Origin: an uncultured Chlorobiales bacterium
GTDB lineage: Bacteria > Bacteroidota > Chlorobiia > Chlorobiales > Thermochlorobacteraceae
Length of the DNA stretch: 34,686 nucleotides
Direction: 5' to 3'
Assembly (NCBI GenBank): GCA_938003965.1
Contig: CALKXI010000076.1
Span: 1 to 34,686, forward strand
The notes beneath the pieces were generated by a model. That model did no database searches and was not told the origin of the DNA. It saw nothing but the letters and a program-made list of their open reading frames with translations. The translations under genes were made by a program, and so were the position numbers. Positions 15,209 to 23,700 of the stretch are shown here, one piece after another. Each line of letters begins with the position of its first letter. The first letter of the stretch is position 1.

Positions 15209-15538
15209 TCAAGTATGAGATTTGAAAAGTTTGTAGTGATAGTCTCCCAATTTTTCTATGCAAATCATATCTCCTGCTCTCAGACCTGATTCCACTACCC
15301 ATTTGCCTGTGCCATGCATCGATTTTGACTTTTTGCGAAAACAAAATTTACCTTTCTCAATATCGGTCTCAAACGACCAGCCCAAATCAGTTTCGATGAG
15401 CAGTTTTTTGCCTTCCCCCTGTGCGGTCTCGATTGCGTCAGGGGGGAAAAAGTCTAAGATGTCAAAGAGATTGATTTGTTTTTCGTAAAACCAAACATCC
15501 TCTTGCGATTTGACCGGAATTTTTTTGATGTCTCCCAT
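15209..15538 (-). CDS. Unknown protein, possible B3-like DNA-binding fold
   Basis: This 109-residue soluble, strand-rich protein has no family I can name with certainty. The C-terminal part (residues 80-97, WVVESGLRAGDMICIEKL) and the middle (44-60, KKLLIETDLGWSFETDI) follow the pattern of B3/pseudobarrel domains, in which a W-x-x-F/V...L-x-x-GD-x-hydrophobic stretch closes the barrel. The FFPPDAIE segment (30-37) corresponds to the first B3 strand/helix. B3 domains are known in plant transcription factors and in restriction enzymes such as EcoRII. The gene lies 134 bases after iscA and two bases before the 50-aa membrane-protein gene, in the same operon. The DNA-binding idea is inference from pattern only. 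Confidence 0.6.
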   Translation of the reverse strand: MGDIKKIPVKSQEDVWFYEKQINLFDILDFFPPDAIETAQGEGKKLLIETDLGWSFETDIEKGKFCFRKKSKSMHGTGKWVVESGLRAGDMICIEKLGDYHYKLFKSHT

Positions 15539-15672
15539 TTGTGGCTTGGCGCAGTGATGCTTTAAGCGTTAGGACATTTCACTTAGCGCTTCTTTTGTCT
15601 TGCAAGCAGGCGCTTTTGCAGGTATGCTCCGCGTTCAGTTCTTGAAGATTAACACACCTTGCTTAAAACTGC

Positions 15673-15999
15673 CTATACCGAAAACGATTCGCCACAGCCG
15701 CATGTGCGTGTCGCATTCGGGTTGACGAAGTGAAATCCTTTGCCGTTTAAGCCGTCTGAAAAATCTAACTGCGTGCCAGCAAGGTAAAGGAACGACTTCA
15801 TGTCGACGAAGAGTTTGATGCCTTTGTCTTCAAAGACTTGGTCGCCTTTTTTTTCTTCGTTATCGAAGTCGAGTCCGTAAGAAAGTCCCGAACAGCCGCC
15901 GCCTTTAACGCTGATGCGCAGACCATAGTCAGGTCCGAGATTTTGCTGTGCTTTCAGGCGCTCAACTTGTGCACGTGCTTTTTCGGATATCGTAATCAT
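15673..15999 (-). CDS. iscA: A-type iron-sulfur carrier IscA/ErpA
   Basis: This 108-residue HesB/IscA family protein has the three invariant cysteines C36 (GGGCSGLSY), C100 and C102 (TCGCGESF). A-type proteins receive [2Fe-2S] or iron and deliver clusters to target apoproteins. The length and motif spacing are typical. It follows iscU by 65 bases on the same strand, as expected for an isc operon. The chaperone genes hscA and hscB and a ferredoxin, which usually come after iscA in proteobacterial operons, are not here. Three small unknown genes take their place. Distinguishing IscA from ErpA or SufA by sequence alone is not possible; context favours IscA. Confidence 0.95.
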   Translation of the reverse strand: MITISEKARAQVERLKAQQNLGPDYGLRISVKGGGCSGLSYGLDFDNEEKKGDQVFEDKGIKLFVDMKSFLYLAGTQLDFSDGLNGKGFHFVNPNATRTCGCGESFSV

Positions 16000-16064
16000 A
16001 GGCTTTCAATGATAGAATTTTTGTTGAGGCAAGCGCTCCCCCACATTTCAAGGGGATTTGCACT

Positions 16065-16499
16065 TTATAGAGTCGTCTGAGCGTTTGCTAATGCCTCTTG
16101 GGCTTTTTCACGCTTTGCTGCTTGCTTCTTTTTGAAGTCTTCAATTGCAGCTTTGATAGCGTCTTCTGCTAAAACAGAGCAGTGAATTTTGACGGGCGGC
16201 AAGTTTAATTCTTGCACCAACTCCGTGTTCTTAATTTTTTCTGCTTCCTCAATCGTTTTGCCTTTGAGCATCTCTGTGGCAAGCGAAGATGATGCAATGG
16301 CTGAGCCACAGCCAAATGTTTTGAACTTTGCATCTTCGATAATGCCTGTTTTTTCATTGACGCGAATTTGCAATTTCATCACGTCGCCACACTCAGGTGC
16401 ACCGACGAGCCCTGTGCCAACTGATTCGTCTTTGGGGTCGAGCGAACCGACATTGCGAGGGTTATTATAATGGTCAATAACCTTTTGTGAATAAGCCAT
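16065..16499 (-). CDS. iscU: Iron-sulfur scaffold protein IscU
   Basis: IscU is the scaffold on which the IscS cysteine desulfurase assembles [2Fe-2S] clusters. The cluster ligands C37 (APECGD, with D39), C64 (FGCGSA) and C107 (IHCSVLAED) are present. So is the LPPVK chaperone-recognition motif (residues 100-104), even though no HscA/HscB chaperone is encoded next to it. The 144-residue protein is slightly longer than usual because of an alanine/lysine-rich C-terminal tail (FKKKQAAKREKAQEALANAQ). It sits between iscS (40 bases upstream) and iscA. Confidence 0.97.
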   Translation of the reverse strand: MAYSQKVIDHYNNPRNVGSLDPKDESVGTGLVGAPECGDVMKLQIRVNEKTGIIEDAKFKTFGCGSAIASSSLATEMLKGKTIEEAEKIKNTELVQELNLPPVKIHCSVLAEDAIKAAIEDFKKKQAAKREKAQEALANAQTTL

Positions 16500-16539
16500 A
16501 TGAGTAAAGTGTTTAAGTTGTTAGTTGCAGTAATTCGTG

Positions 16540-17784
16540 TTAGTGATGATTCCATTGAACCGTTTTCAAATCAATACCAGCTTTCGCCATTTCATAAAGC
16601 GGGGACATCTCGCGCAAACGATTGACGGCTTCGACTGTGATTTGAATAGCGTAATCGACTTCTTCTTCGGTGTTGAAGCGTCCTAATCCGTAGCGAATCG
16701 AGGAGTGTGCCAGTTCGTCGCCTACGCCCAACGCTTTGAGCACATGCGACGGCTCAAGCGAAGCACTTGTGCAAGCCGAACCCGAAGAGACCGCCAAGCC
16801 CTTCAATCCCATTAGTAACCCTTCGCCTTCTACATATGCATAACTGATGTTGAGATTTCCAGGCAAGCGGCTTTCCATAGAGCCATTAATGTAACAATCC
16901 TCGAGTTGAGACATAATTCCGTCTTTGAGTTTATTACGCAAATAGGTCAGGCGTTTCATTTCGCTCGGCATTTCTTCAATGGCGATTTCCAGTGCCTTAC
17001 CTAAGCCAACGATACCGGGCACATTGAGCGTGCCGCTTCGCATGCCCCGTTCTTGCCCGCCACCATCAATCAGACCTGTCAGTTTGACACGCGGATTCTT
17101 ACGGCGAACATATAGCGCACCAATACCTTTCGGACCGTAAATTTTATGACCTGAAATTGCCATCACATCGATTTTCATTGCATTCACATCGACTGGCACT
17201 TTGCCAACGGCTTGAACCGCGTCGGTGAAGAACAGCACGCCATGTTTTCGGCAAATTTCACCGATTTCCGCCATCGGTTGAATGACACCGATTTCGTTGT
17301 TCGCCATCATGATAGCAACCATGATGGTTTTATCGGTAATAGCAGCCTCGAGTTGTTCCAAATCGACAATGCCGTCTCGTTTCGGTGCAAGATATGTTAC
17401 GGTGGCTTTGCCTTCGCGCTCTAAGCGGCGACAAGTATCCAGCACGGCTTTGTGCTCTGTAAGCATTGTAACGATATGATTGCCTTTTTCGGCATACATG
17501 TCGACTGCGCCTTTGAGTGCAATGTTATCTGATTCCGTTGCGCCGCTGGTGAAAATGATTTCTTTTGCATCTGCGCCGATTGCCTTTGCAACCTGCTCGC
17601 GTGCTTTCTCGACGGCTTCTTCTGCTTCCCAGCCATATGCGTGGTTGCGAGAGGCTGCGTTTCCAAATTTCTCGGTGAAATAAGGCATCATCGCCTCCAA
17701 AACGCGCGGGTCCATCGGCGTGGTGGCGTTGTTATCCATATAAATCGGTCTGCTCAAATCCAAAGACGTTTTGTCGAGAGCCAT
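16540..17784 (-). CDS. iscS: Cysteine desulfurase IscS
   Basis: This PLP enzyme removes sulfur from cysteine as an enzyme-bound persulfide for cluster assembly. The 414-residue protein has the PLP lysine K214 in [11 protein letters not shown]111 (LTEHKAVLD), D188 and the catalytic loop cysteine C338 in [13 protein letters not shown], with the longer loop typical of group I (IscS/NifS). The start [20 protein letters not shown] fits the family. The gene follows iscR by 47 bases and precedes iscU, the canonical isc order. Confidence 0.97.
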   Translation of the reverse strand: MALDKTSLDLSRPIYMDNNATTPMDPRVLEAMMPYFTEKFGNAASRNHAYGWEAEEAVEKAREQVAKAIGADAKEIIFTSGATESDNIALKGAVDMYAEKGNHIVTMLTEHKAVLDTCRRLEREGKATVTYLAPKRDGIVDLEQLEAAITDKTIMVAIMMANNEIGVIQPMAEIGEICRKHGVLFFTDAVQAVGKVPVDVNAMKIDVMAISGHKIYGPKGIGALYVRRKNPRVKLTGLIDGGGQERGMRSGTLNVPGIVGLGKALEIAIEEMPSEMKRLTYLRNKLKDGIMSQLEDCYINGSMESRLPGNLNISYAYVEGEGLLMGLKGLAVSSGSACTSASLEPSHVLKALGVGDELAHSSIRYGLGRFNTEEEVDYAIQITVEAVNRLREMSPLYEMAKAGIDLKTVQWNHH

Positions 17785-17831
17785 TGTCTATTCCTGTTTA
17801 AGGTTGTAAAAGTTACATCAAGGTTTTTATT

Positions 17832-18230
17832 TCACAGAATTTCTGCAACGGTCGCTTCGCTAAAAATTTCACGGAAGCGTGTCTGTATTTCAGTCAGGGG
17901 CTTTTTGATGCCGCACCCAGAAAATGCCGCACATCCATTCGGATTATCGGCGCAATCAATCAACTGAATTGGTTCGTCAATAGCGTCGGCAATTTCGGTG
18001 AAAGAAATTTGCGAGGCAGGCTTGTTGAGCCGATACCCACCTTTGGCACCTTGAACAGATGATACGATTTGTGCTTTCGTGAGTTGTTGTAAAATTTTCG
18101 CAACCAACTCATACGAAATACCTGATTTGTCCGCAATTTCTTTCGCCGTTGCAATATCGCCGTTCTGCGTTTGAGCGATGTAGCGAATTGCCAGCAATCC
18201 GTATTCAAATTTTTTGGTTAGTTTTAACAT
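17832..18230 (-). CDS. iscR: Rrf2-family regulator IscR
   Basis: I start at ATG 18230 (132 aa), giving the usual Rrf2 N-terminus MLKLTKKFEYGLLAIRYIAQ. A longer frame to 18278 would run through the second IscR-like box. The winged helix-turn-helix covers about residues 1-80, with the wing GAKGGYRL. Three cysteines, C93, C100 and C106 (CADNPNGC..FSGC), match the [2Fe-2S] ligands of IscR, so the protein should sense cluster status. It is the first gene of the isc operon and is transcribed from a strong-looking promoter whose start region is covered by an IscR-type palindrome. Autorepression is therefore likely. Confidence 0.92.
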   Translation of the reverse strand: MLKLTKKFEYGLLAIRYIAQTQNGDIATAKEIADKSGISYELVAKILQQLTKAQIVSSVQGAKGGYRLNKPASQISFTEIADAIDEPIQLIDCADNPNGCAAFSGCGIKKPLTEIQTRFREIFSEATVAEIL

Positions 18231-18242
18231 TTTCTTCAATCC

Positions 18243-18267
18243 AAATAAGACTTTTTTAGTCCGAATT
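18243..18267. promoter_or_regulatory. Second IscR-type box in the iscR leader
   Basis: The core reads GACT-TTTTT-AGTC (18249-18261), exactly the half-sites and spacing of the E. coli type 1 IscR site (GACTnnnnnAGTC). The outer positions match only partly. It lies between the transcription start and the iscR start codon. Confidence 0.45.
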
Positions 18268-18329
18268 TCAGCCCACAAGAGGTTGGTTTAGACGACCTTA
18301 CACGAAAGGGAACGAAATTTTTCCATGAA

Positions 18330-18354
18330 AAATCCGACTATTTTTATCGGATTT
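18330..18354. promoter_or_regulatory. IscR-type palindrome at the iscR transcription start
   Basis: AAATCCGA and TCGGATTT form a perfect 8-bp inverted repeat around a 9-base AT-rich centre. The 25-base site agrees with about 19 of 25 positions of the type 1 IscR consensus. It abuts the -10 hexamer of the iscR promoter and covers the expected start of transcription, an arrangement that would repress iscR. Confidence 0.6.
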
Positions 18355-18383
18355 AAGATACGAAATGTTTCAGGATTTGTCAA
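18355..18383 (-). promoter_or_regulatory. Promoter of the isc operon
   Basis: On the minus strand TTGACA (18383-18378) and TATCTT (18360-18355) are separated by 17 bases. This is a strong housekeeping-type promoter about 125 bases upstream of iscR. Confidence 0.7.
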
Positions 18384-18408
18384 GAACTTTTTATGCGTAT
18401 ATGTGAAT

Positions 18409-18439
18409 TTTGATGCTGAGCGGTTGAGTATTATATTTG
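18409..18439 (+). promoter_or_regulatory. Bacteroidota-type promoter of the rimP-nusA-infB operon
   Basis: TTTG (18409-18412), 19 bases, then TATATTTG (18432-18439) fit the TTTG-N19-TAnnTTTG consensus perfectly. Transcription should begin near 18446, about 87 bases before the rimP start. The 18231-18532 gap holds only regulatory DNA: the isc promoter and boxes on the left, this promoter and the leader hairpin on the right. Confidence 0.72.
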
Positions 18440-18468
18440 CGATGCTGCCAGTTTAGGGTTTATACGCT

Positions 18469-18497
18469 AAAAAATGGGATGCGCCTCCCATTTTTTT
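18469..18497 (+). terminator. Leader hairpin/terminator ahead of rimP (possible attenuator)
   Basis: AAAAAATGGGA and TCCCATTTTTT form an 11-bp perfect stem around the loop TGCGCC, continuing into a T run. It lies about 25 bases downstream of the predicted transcription start and 35 before rimP, where no upstream gene on this strand needs terminating. It could act as an attenuator or end a very short leader RNA. Confidence 0.7.
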
Positions 18498-18532
18498 GTT
18501 TCTGAAAAGAACTCAATCAGCGGTTTTGGGCA

Positions 18533-19069
18533 TTGACATCGTCTCGTTTTGAACAGTTAAAGGCGTGGATTACACGCTCCATGTTGGAACATAACAGGGA
18601 AGAGGGCTATTCGGTTGAAGCGGAACTCTTTCTTGTTGAAGTTCTCTTCCGAAATGTGAACGGGACTGATCATCTCGAAGTTTATGTGGATACTGATAGC
18701 GGAGTTACGGTTGATGCCTGTGCTCGGTTTAGCCGAAAGTTATCCGAAGAAGCAGATAGGCAACCGGAGATTCAAGACCTTTTGCCGAATCGATTTCGCC
18801 TCGATGTGTCTTCGCCTGGTCTCTCTCGACCGTTGAAGTTGGAGCGGCAGTATCGCAAAAACATCGGGCGGCTATTGCGTGTGAAGTATAAGGATTCAAA
18901 TGATGTTTATCATGTGGTTACAGGTCGCTTGGTTGACTTTTCTGAGACTGCGCCGGCTGAATTGACCTTACAGTGTGTAACGAACAGAAAAACCAAAAAG
19001 GCAGAGGCAGAACACTTGACACTATCTTTGTCTCAAATTGTGGAAGCCACTGTCGAGGTAGAATTTTAA
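18533..19069 (+). CDS. rimP: Ribosome maturation factor RimP
   Basis: RimP assists 30S subunit assembly. The 178-residue product shows the family's N-terminal alpha/beta domain with the LEVYVDTDSGVTVDACARFSR-type segment (about 47-68), then LDVSSPGLSRPL (about 90-101), its most diagnostic motif. A C-terminal small barrel ends in IVEATVEVEF. Translation most likely starts at TTG 18533: the first helix of the family would be lost with the next ATG, at 18581. No strong ribosome binding site is visible. It opens the nusA-infB operon, the standard arrangement in bacteria, about 72 bases upstream of nusA. Confidence 0.93.
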   Translation: MTSSRFEQLKAWITRSMLEHNREEGYSVEAELFLVEVLFRNVNGTDHLEVYVDTDSGVTVDACARFSRKLSEEADRQPEIQDLLPNRFRLDVSSPGLSRPLKLERQYRKNIGRLLRVKYKDSNDVYHVVTGRLVDFSETAPAELTLQCVTNRKTKKAEAEHLTLSLSQIVEATVEVEF

Positions 19070-19141
19070 TCGAGACTTAGCCGACAGGGTTAGCATGCTA
19101 TCGGTAAATTTTAGTGAAACCCTTTAAGTGAACAAAGAGCA

Positions 19142-20683
19142 ATGGCAAAACGTAAAAATTCAGAGCCTACACAGGAAGATCGCAAGCATCAATTGATTGA
19201 AGCATTTGCGGCGATTGAGAAGTCAGACCAAATGCGTGACAAGAAGACAGATACCTCTTTGCTCAAGTCAGATATGGTCGATTTGCTGAAAGATATGATC
19301 ATAAAGCAGTTGCGAAAAGAATATGACCCAGAAGTCAATGCGCGCGTTATTATCAATCCTGATAGGGGCGATTTCGAGGTCTACATCAACAAAACGATTG
19401 TTGAAGAGGTCGATATTCCGACGATTGAAATCGATATAAAAACCGTTCGCGAAATTGATGACTCGTTGGAAGTGGGGGACATCTATGAGGAAGGTCCAAT
19501 TCCGCTCGAGTCCATTCTTTCGCGCAAGTCTATTCAAATCATCAAGCAAGCCGTTCAGAAGAAGCGACGCGATTCCGACAAGCAGTTGCTTTACCAAGAG
19601 TGTTTAAGTCGTGTAGGCGAAATTGTTAGTGCTGAGCTTTATCAAGTGCGCAGTAAAGAAACCATCTTTACCTACAATGTGAGCAAAGACCAAAAAATCG
19701 ATCTCATACTGCCGCACTCGGAAAAGATGCAAAAGGATAATCCGCGCAAAAATCCTAGAATGAAACTCTACATCAAGCGCGTGGAGCGCGAAAAAGTGAA
19801 GGTCAAGTTGGAAGATGGAACAGAGATTGAAAAAGAACGCGAAGACGGACCGATACGTGTGATTGTTTCAAGAACGGATGATAACTTCTTGCGCAAACTC
19901 TTTGAACAAGAGGTTACAGAGATTGCTGAGGGACTTGTGATTATCAAGGGGATTGCGCGCGTTCCAGGGGAGCGAGCTAAGGTAGCGGTCGAGTCGACCA
20001 GCAATCGCATCGACCCAGTTGGTGCATGCGTTGGGCACAAAGGCAAGCGTATTCAAAGCATCGTCAAAGAACTCAACAATGAAAATATCGATGTTGTCTC
20101 GTATAGCGATGAGCCTCAAATTTATATCGTTCGTGCATTGCAGCCGGCTAAAATAGACCCGATGTCTGTTTCAGTAGACTTCAAAAACAAGCGTGCTGTT
20201 GTTCGGCTTAAACCCGACCAAATTAAGTATGCTATTGGTAGAAACGGCAATAACATTCATCTTGCCGAAAAACTCACGGGATACGAAATTGAAATTTATC
20301 GCGAACTCGATAAAACTCATGACCCGAACGACATTGATATTATTTCCTTCCGAGAGGAATTTGGAGACGATATGATTTATCAACTGCTCGATAAAGGGCT
20401 GGATACAGCGAAAAAAATTATTGACGCTGGGGTTGATGCAGTTGAACAAGCCCTCGTGACGCCAACAGTTCGCACGGATGTCTTCGAGAGCCATAGCAAA
20501 GAGAAGCACTCGTCAAAACCCTTTGTGAAAGTGATGAGCGAAGATGAGCGCAAACATTGGCGAAAAATCGCAGAGAACATCTACAAAACTGTTCTGGCAG
20601 AGTATCACGCCGAAGCCGACCACGAAGAAATGCACAACGAAAGTGAGACAGAACCAGAAGCCTCACCAAGTGCTCAAAACTAA
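19142..20683 (+). CDS. nusA: Transcription termination/antitermination factor NusA
   Basis: NusA binds RNA polymerase and nascent RNA and modulates pausing, termination and antitermination. The 513-residue protein has the N-terminal polymerase-binding domain (about 15-150), an S1 domain (about 155-260) and two KH domains (about 285-420). The KH domains contain RVPGERAKVAV, GACVGHKGKRIQSI and IGRNGNNIHLA. A long acidic C-terminal tail follows (EEMHNESETEPEASPSAQN). A charged insertion, KVKVKLEDGTEIEKEREDGP, sits at about residues 218-237 in or after the S1 domain. It lies between rimP and infB, as in most bacteria. Confidence 0.97.
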   Translation: MAKRKNSEPTQEDRKHQLIEAFAAIEKSDQMRDKKTDTSLLKSDMVDLLKDMIIKQLRKEYDPEVNARVIINPDRGDFEVYINKTIVEEVDIPTIEIDIKTVREIDDSLEVGDIYEEGPIPLESILSRKSIQIIKQAVQKKRRDSDKQLLYQECLSRVGEIVSAELYQVRSKETIFTYNVSKDQKIDLILPHSEKMQKDNPRKNPRMKLYIKRVEREKVKVKLEDGTEIEKEREDGPIRVIVSRTDDNFLRKLFEQEVTEIAEGLVIIKGIARVPGERAKVAVESTSNRIDPVGACVGHKGKRIQSIVKELNNENIDVVSYSDEPQIYIVRALQPAKIDPMSVSVDFKNKRAVVRLKPDQIKYAIGRNGNNIHLAEKLTGYEIEIYRELDKTHDPNDIDIISFREEFGDDMIYQLLDKGLDTAKKIIDAGVDAVEQALVTPTVRTDVFESHSKEKHSSKPFVKVMSEDERKHWRKIAENIYKTVLAEYHAEADHEEMHNESETEPEASPSAQN

Positions 20684-20770
20684 ACAACCACAACAACGCG
20701 TTATTCTGCGTAAATTCGTTTAGCAAAAAGTCTGTTGTAACCCATAACGCGACGGAAGGAAACAGGAAAG

Positions 20771-23700
20771 ATGTCGGAAGAAAGAAAATACAAAGTTGCA
20801 GACATTGCAGAAGAACTACAGATTGCTGCAACCACAGTCGTCGATTTTCTCAAGAGCGAAGGCATTAAAGTCGCCACCCCATCGTCAAAAGTCTCTGAAG
20901 CGGTGCGCGACCTCATTTACAACAAGTATAGCAGTGAAAAAGAGAAAAGTGAATCCTTGCGTCAAAAAAAGGCTGTTGAGGAAAAAAAGCGCAAGGCTAT
21001 AGGCAGCGTATCACTCAAATCAAGCACTATCGCCAAAACTTCCCCCAAACCGCGTCCTATTCCGATTGTTGAGCCGACCGAAGCGCCAAAGCCGGTCTCG
21101 ACGCAACCGGCTGAACTGTCAGCCCCGGTTGAAATGCCACCAACCGCCTCAATTGAACGCGCCGAGTCGACAAACACGTCATCCGTGAGCATAGAAGAGC
21201 ATGCGGTCGAGTCTGCTGAAACCTCTTTTCAGCCTCTCACACCACCATCACAGCCTTCAACAAAGTCCGCCGCTGTCGAGACATTGCACCAAGACTCTGT
21301 CGAAATATCCCAAGACTCTGTTGAATCACGCCAAGATGTTGTTGCTCAAAATGTTATTGTTCAAGATGTGGTTGTTCAAGATGCGGTTGCAATTCAAGAA
21401 CCAAGCCCTGCTTCAGAGACGGTCTCTTCGGAAGCGACAGAACCAACTGAAGCAAAAGCAAAGGAAGTGCCGCCTGCTTCTGAACACGCCAATGTGCCAG
21501 CAGAAGCACCAGTGGAACACATTACAGAACTGCAACAGCAAATTCGTCAAGCCCAAGCCGACATCAGCTCGCGCTATGGATCATCTGAAAATAAAGGTGG
21601 CCTGAAAGTTCTGGGCGAAATTGAATTGGTCAAAAAGAAGCGCAAGCGTAAGAAGAGTTTTGGTCAGCAAGCTAAGGAAATGACCGCCAAGGCAGAACCG
21701 CCTATCGCACTTACGACTGAAACCAAAGCACCGCAAGCCAAAAAACAAAACGCGCCGCCAAAGCACCCCGTCTCCAAAACCGACACATCTGCGACGCCTT
21801 CAACTGACACATCGCTGCCTCAAAAGCGAACGATGCGCGAAGAGCAGTTAGCGAAAATCGCCGAAGAAAAAGCATTCAAAAAGAAACGGAAACCCGATAT
21901 TGATGAGAAAATCTTGGAGCGCAACATTCGCCAAACCATCAGTAACATGGACGATGTAGGCGAAGTGCATACGCGCTCAAAATTCCGCAAACTTCGCAAG
22001 CGCGAACGCGAAGAGCGTGAAGAATTAGCTTCTCAACAGCGCGCCGCTGAAAGCCGAATCATCAAACTGACAGAATATACTTCCACACACGAATTTGCTG
22101 ACCTCATTGGAGTTGCACCAAAAGATGTTATTGCCAAATGCTTCAAGATGGGCAAATTCATCACTATCAATCAACGCTTGGATAGAGAAACGCTGGAACT
22201 TTTGGCATTAGAGTTTGGGAAAGAAATTCAATTCATATCGGAGAATGAAGTAACGGATACTCTGAACCAAGAAGCACAAGTCCCTGAAGACATTCGCACG
22301 CGCCCGCCAGTGGTTACGATTATGGGGCATGTCGACCACGGCAAAACCTCGCTTCTCGACTACATTCGCCAAAGCAATGTTGTTGCAGGCGAAGCAGGCG
22401 GCATCACACAACATATCGGCGCATACGAAGTAACGCTTGAAAACGGACAGCAGATTACCTTTCTCGACACGCCCGGTCACGAAGCCTTTACGGCAATGCG
22501 TGCACGCGGCGCGGAAGTAACCGACATTGTTATTCTTGTGGTAGCTGCTGATGACAATGTTATGCCGCAAACTATCGAAGCCATCAACCATGCCAAAGCG
22601 GCAAATGTGCCGATTGTAGTTGCTATTAACAAGATCGATAAGCCCGAAGCCAATCCTGATAAAATTCGAGCGCAACTTGCTGAAAACGGCGTCACAGTTG
22701 AAGAGTGGGGTGGCGAGGTGCAATGCCAAGAAATTTCTGCCAAGAAAGGGATTGGCGTCAGAGAACTTCTCGATAAAGTACTTGTGCAAGCAGAACTGAT
22801 GAATCTGACAGCAAACTTCCATCCCGAAAAACTGTCCAAAGGCGTTGTGATTGAATCCGAACTTGACAAAGGCAAAGGGATTGTTGCAACCGTGATCGTT
22901 CAAGATGGCCTCCTGAAAGTCGGCGATCCGTTTGTCTGTGGCGTTTCAGCCGGTAGAGTCAGAGCGATGCTCGATGAGCGCGGTCGACGATTGGAGATGG
23001 CACATCCCTCTCAACCAGTTCGAGTTCTCGGATTTGAAATGCAACCTGAAGCAGGCGACATTTTCGCTGTTACTCCCAGCGACCGTGAAGCGCGTGAAAT
23101 TGCACAACGCCGACAACTCATTCGCCGCGAGCAAGAATTCAGACACCGCAGTCGTGCGCGACTCAACGATATTGCCAAGCAAGCACAAGAAGGAAGCATC
23201 AAAGCATTGCGTCTCATTATCAAGGCTGATGTCGTCGGTTCTGTTGAGGCTCTTTCAGATGGTTTAATGAAAATCCAAACTGATGAAGTTAAGGTTGACA
23301 TTATCCACCGTGGGGTTGGGCAAATTACAGAGAGCGATGTACTCCTTGCCGCCGCCTCCGACGCTATCATCATCGGTTTCCGCGTACGTCCAAATCTCCA
23401 CGCCAAGAAACTGGCTGAACGCGAACAAATCGACATTCGATTCTACACCGTTATCTACCATGCGCTCGAAGAAATCAAAGACGCGCTCGAAGGCATGCTT
23501 TCGCCCGAATTCGTCGAAGAAATAACTGCAACGGTTGAAATCCGTGAAGTCTTTCGCATTTCAAAAGTCGGAAACATCGCCGGTTGTAAGGTCCTCGAAG
23601 GCAAACTTCGCCGTGATTCAAAAGTGCGCTTGCTCCGCGACGGCATTCAAGTTTTTGAAGGCAGTCTCGCATCACTCAAACGCTTCAAAGACGATGTTAA

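Noticed and set aside
15207-15344. Longer version of the 50-aa membrane protein
   Set aside because: The extension overlaps the preceding gene in another frame, while ATG 15206 follows that gene's stop by two bases and begins the hydrophobic segment.
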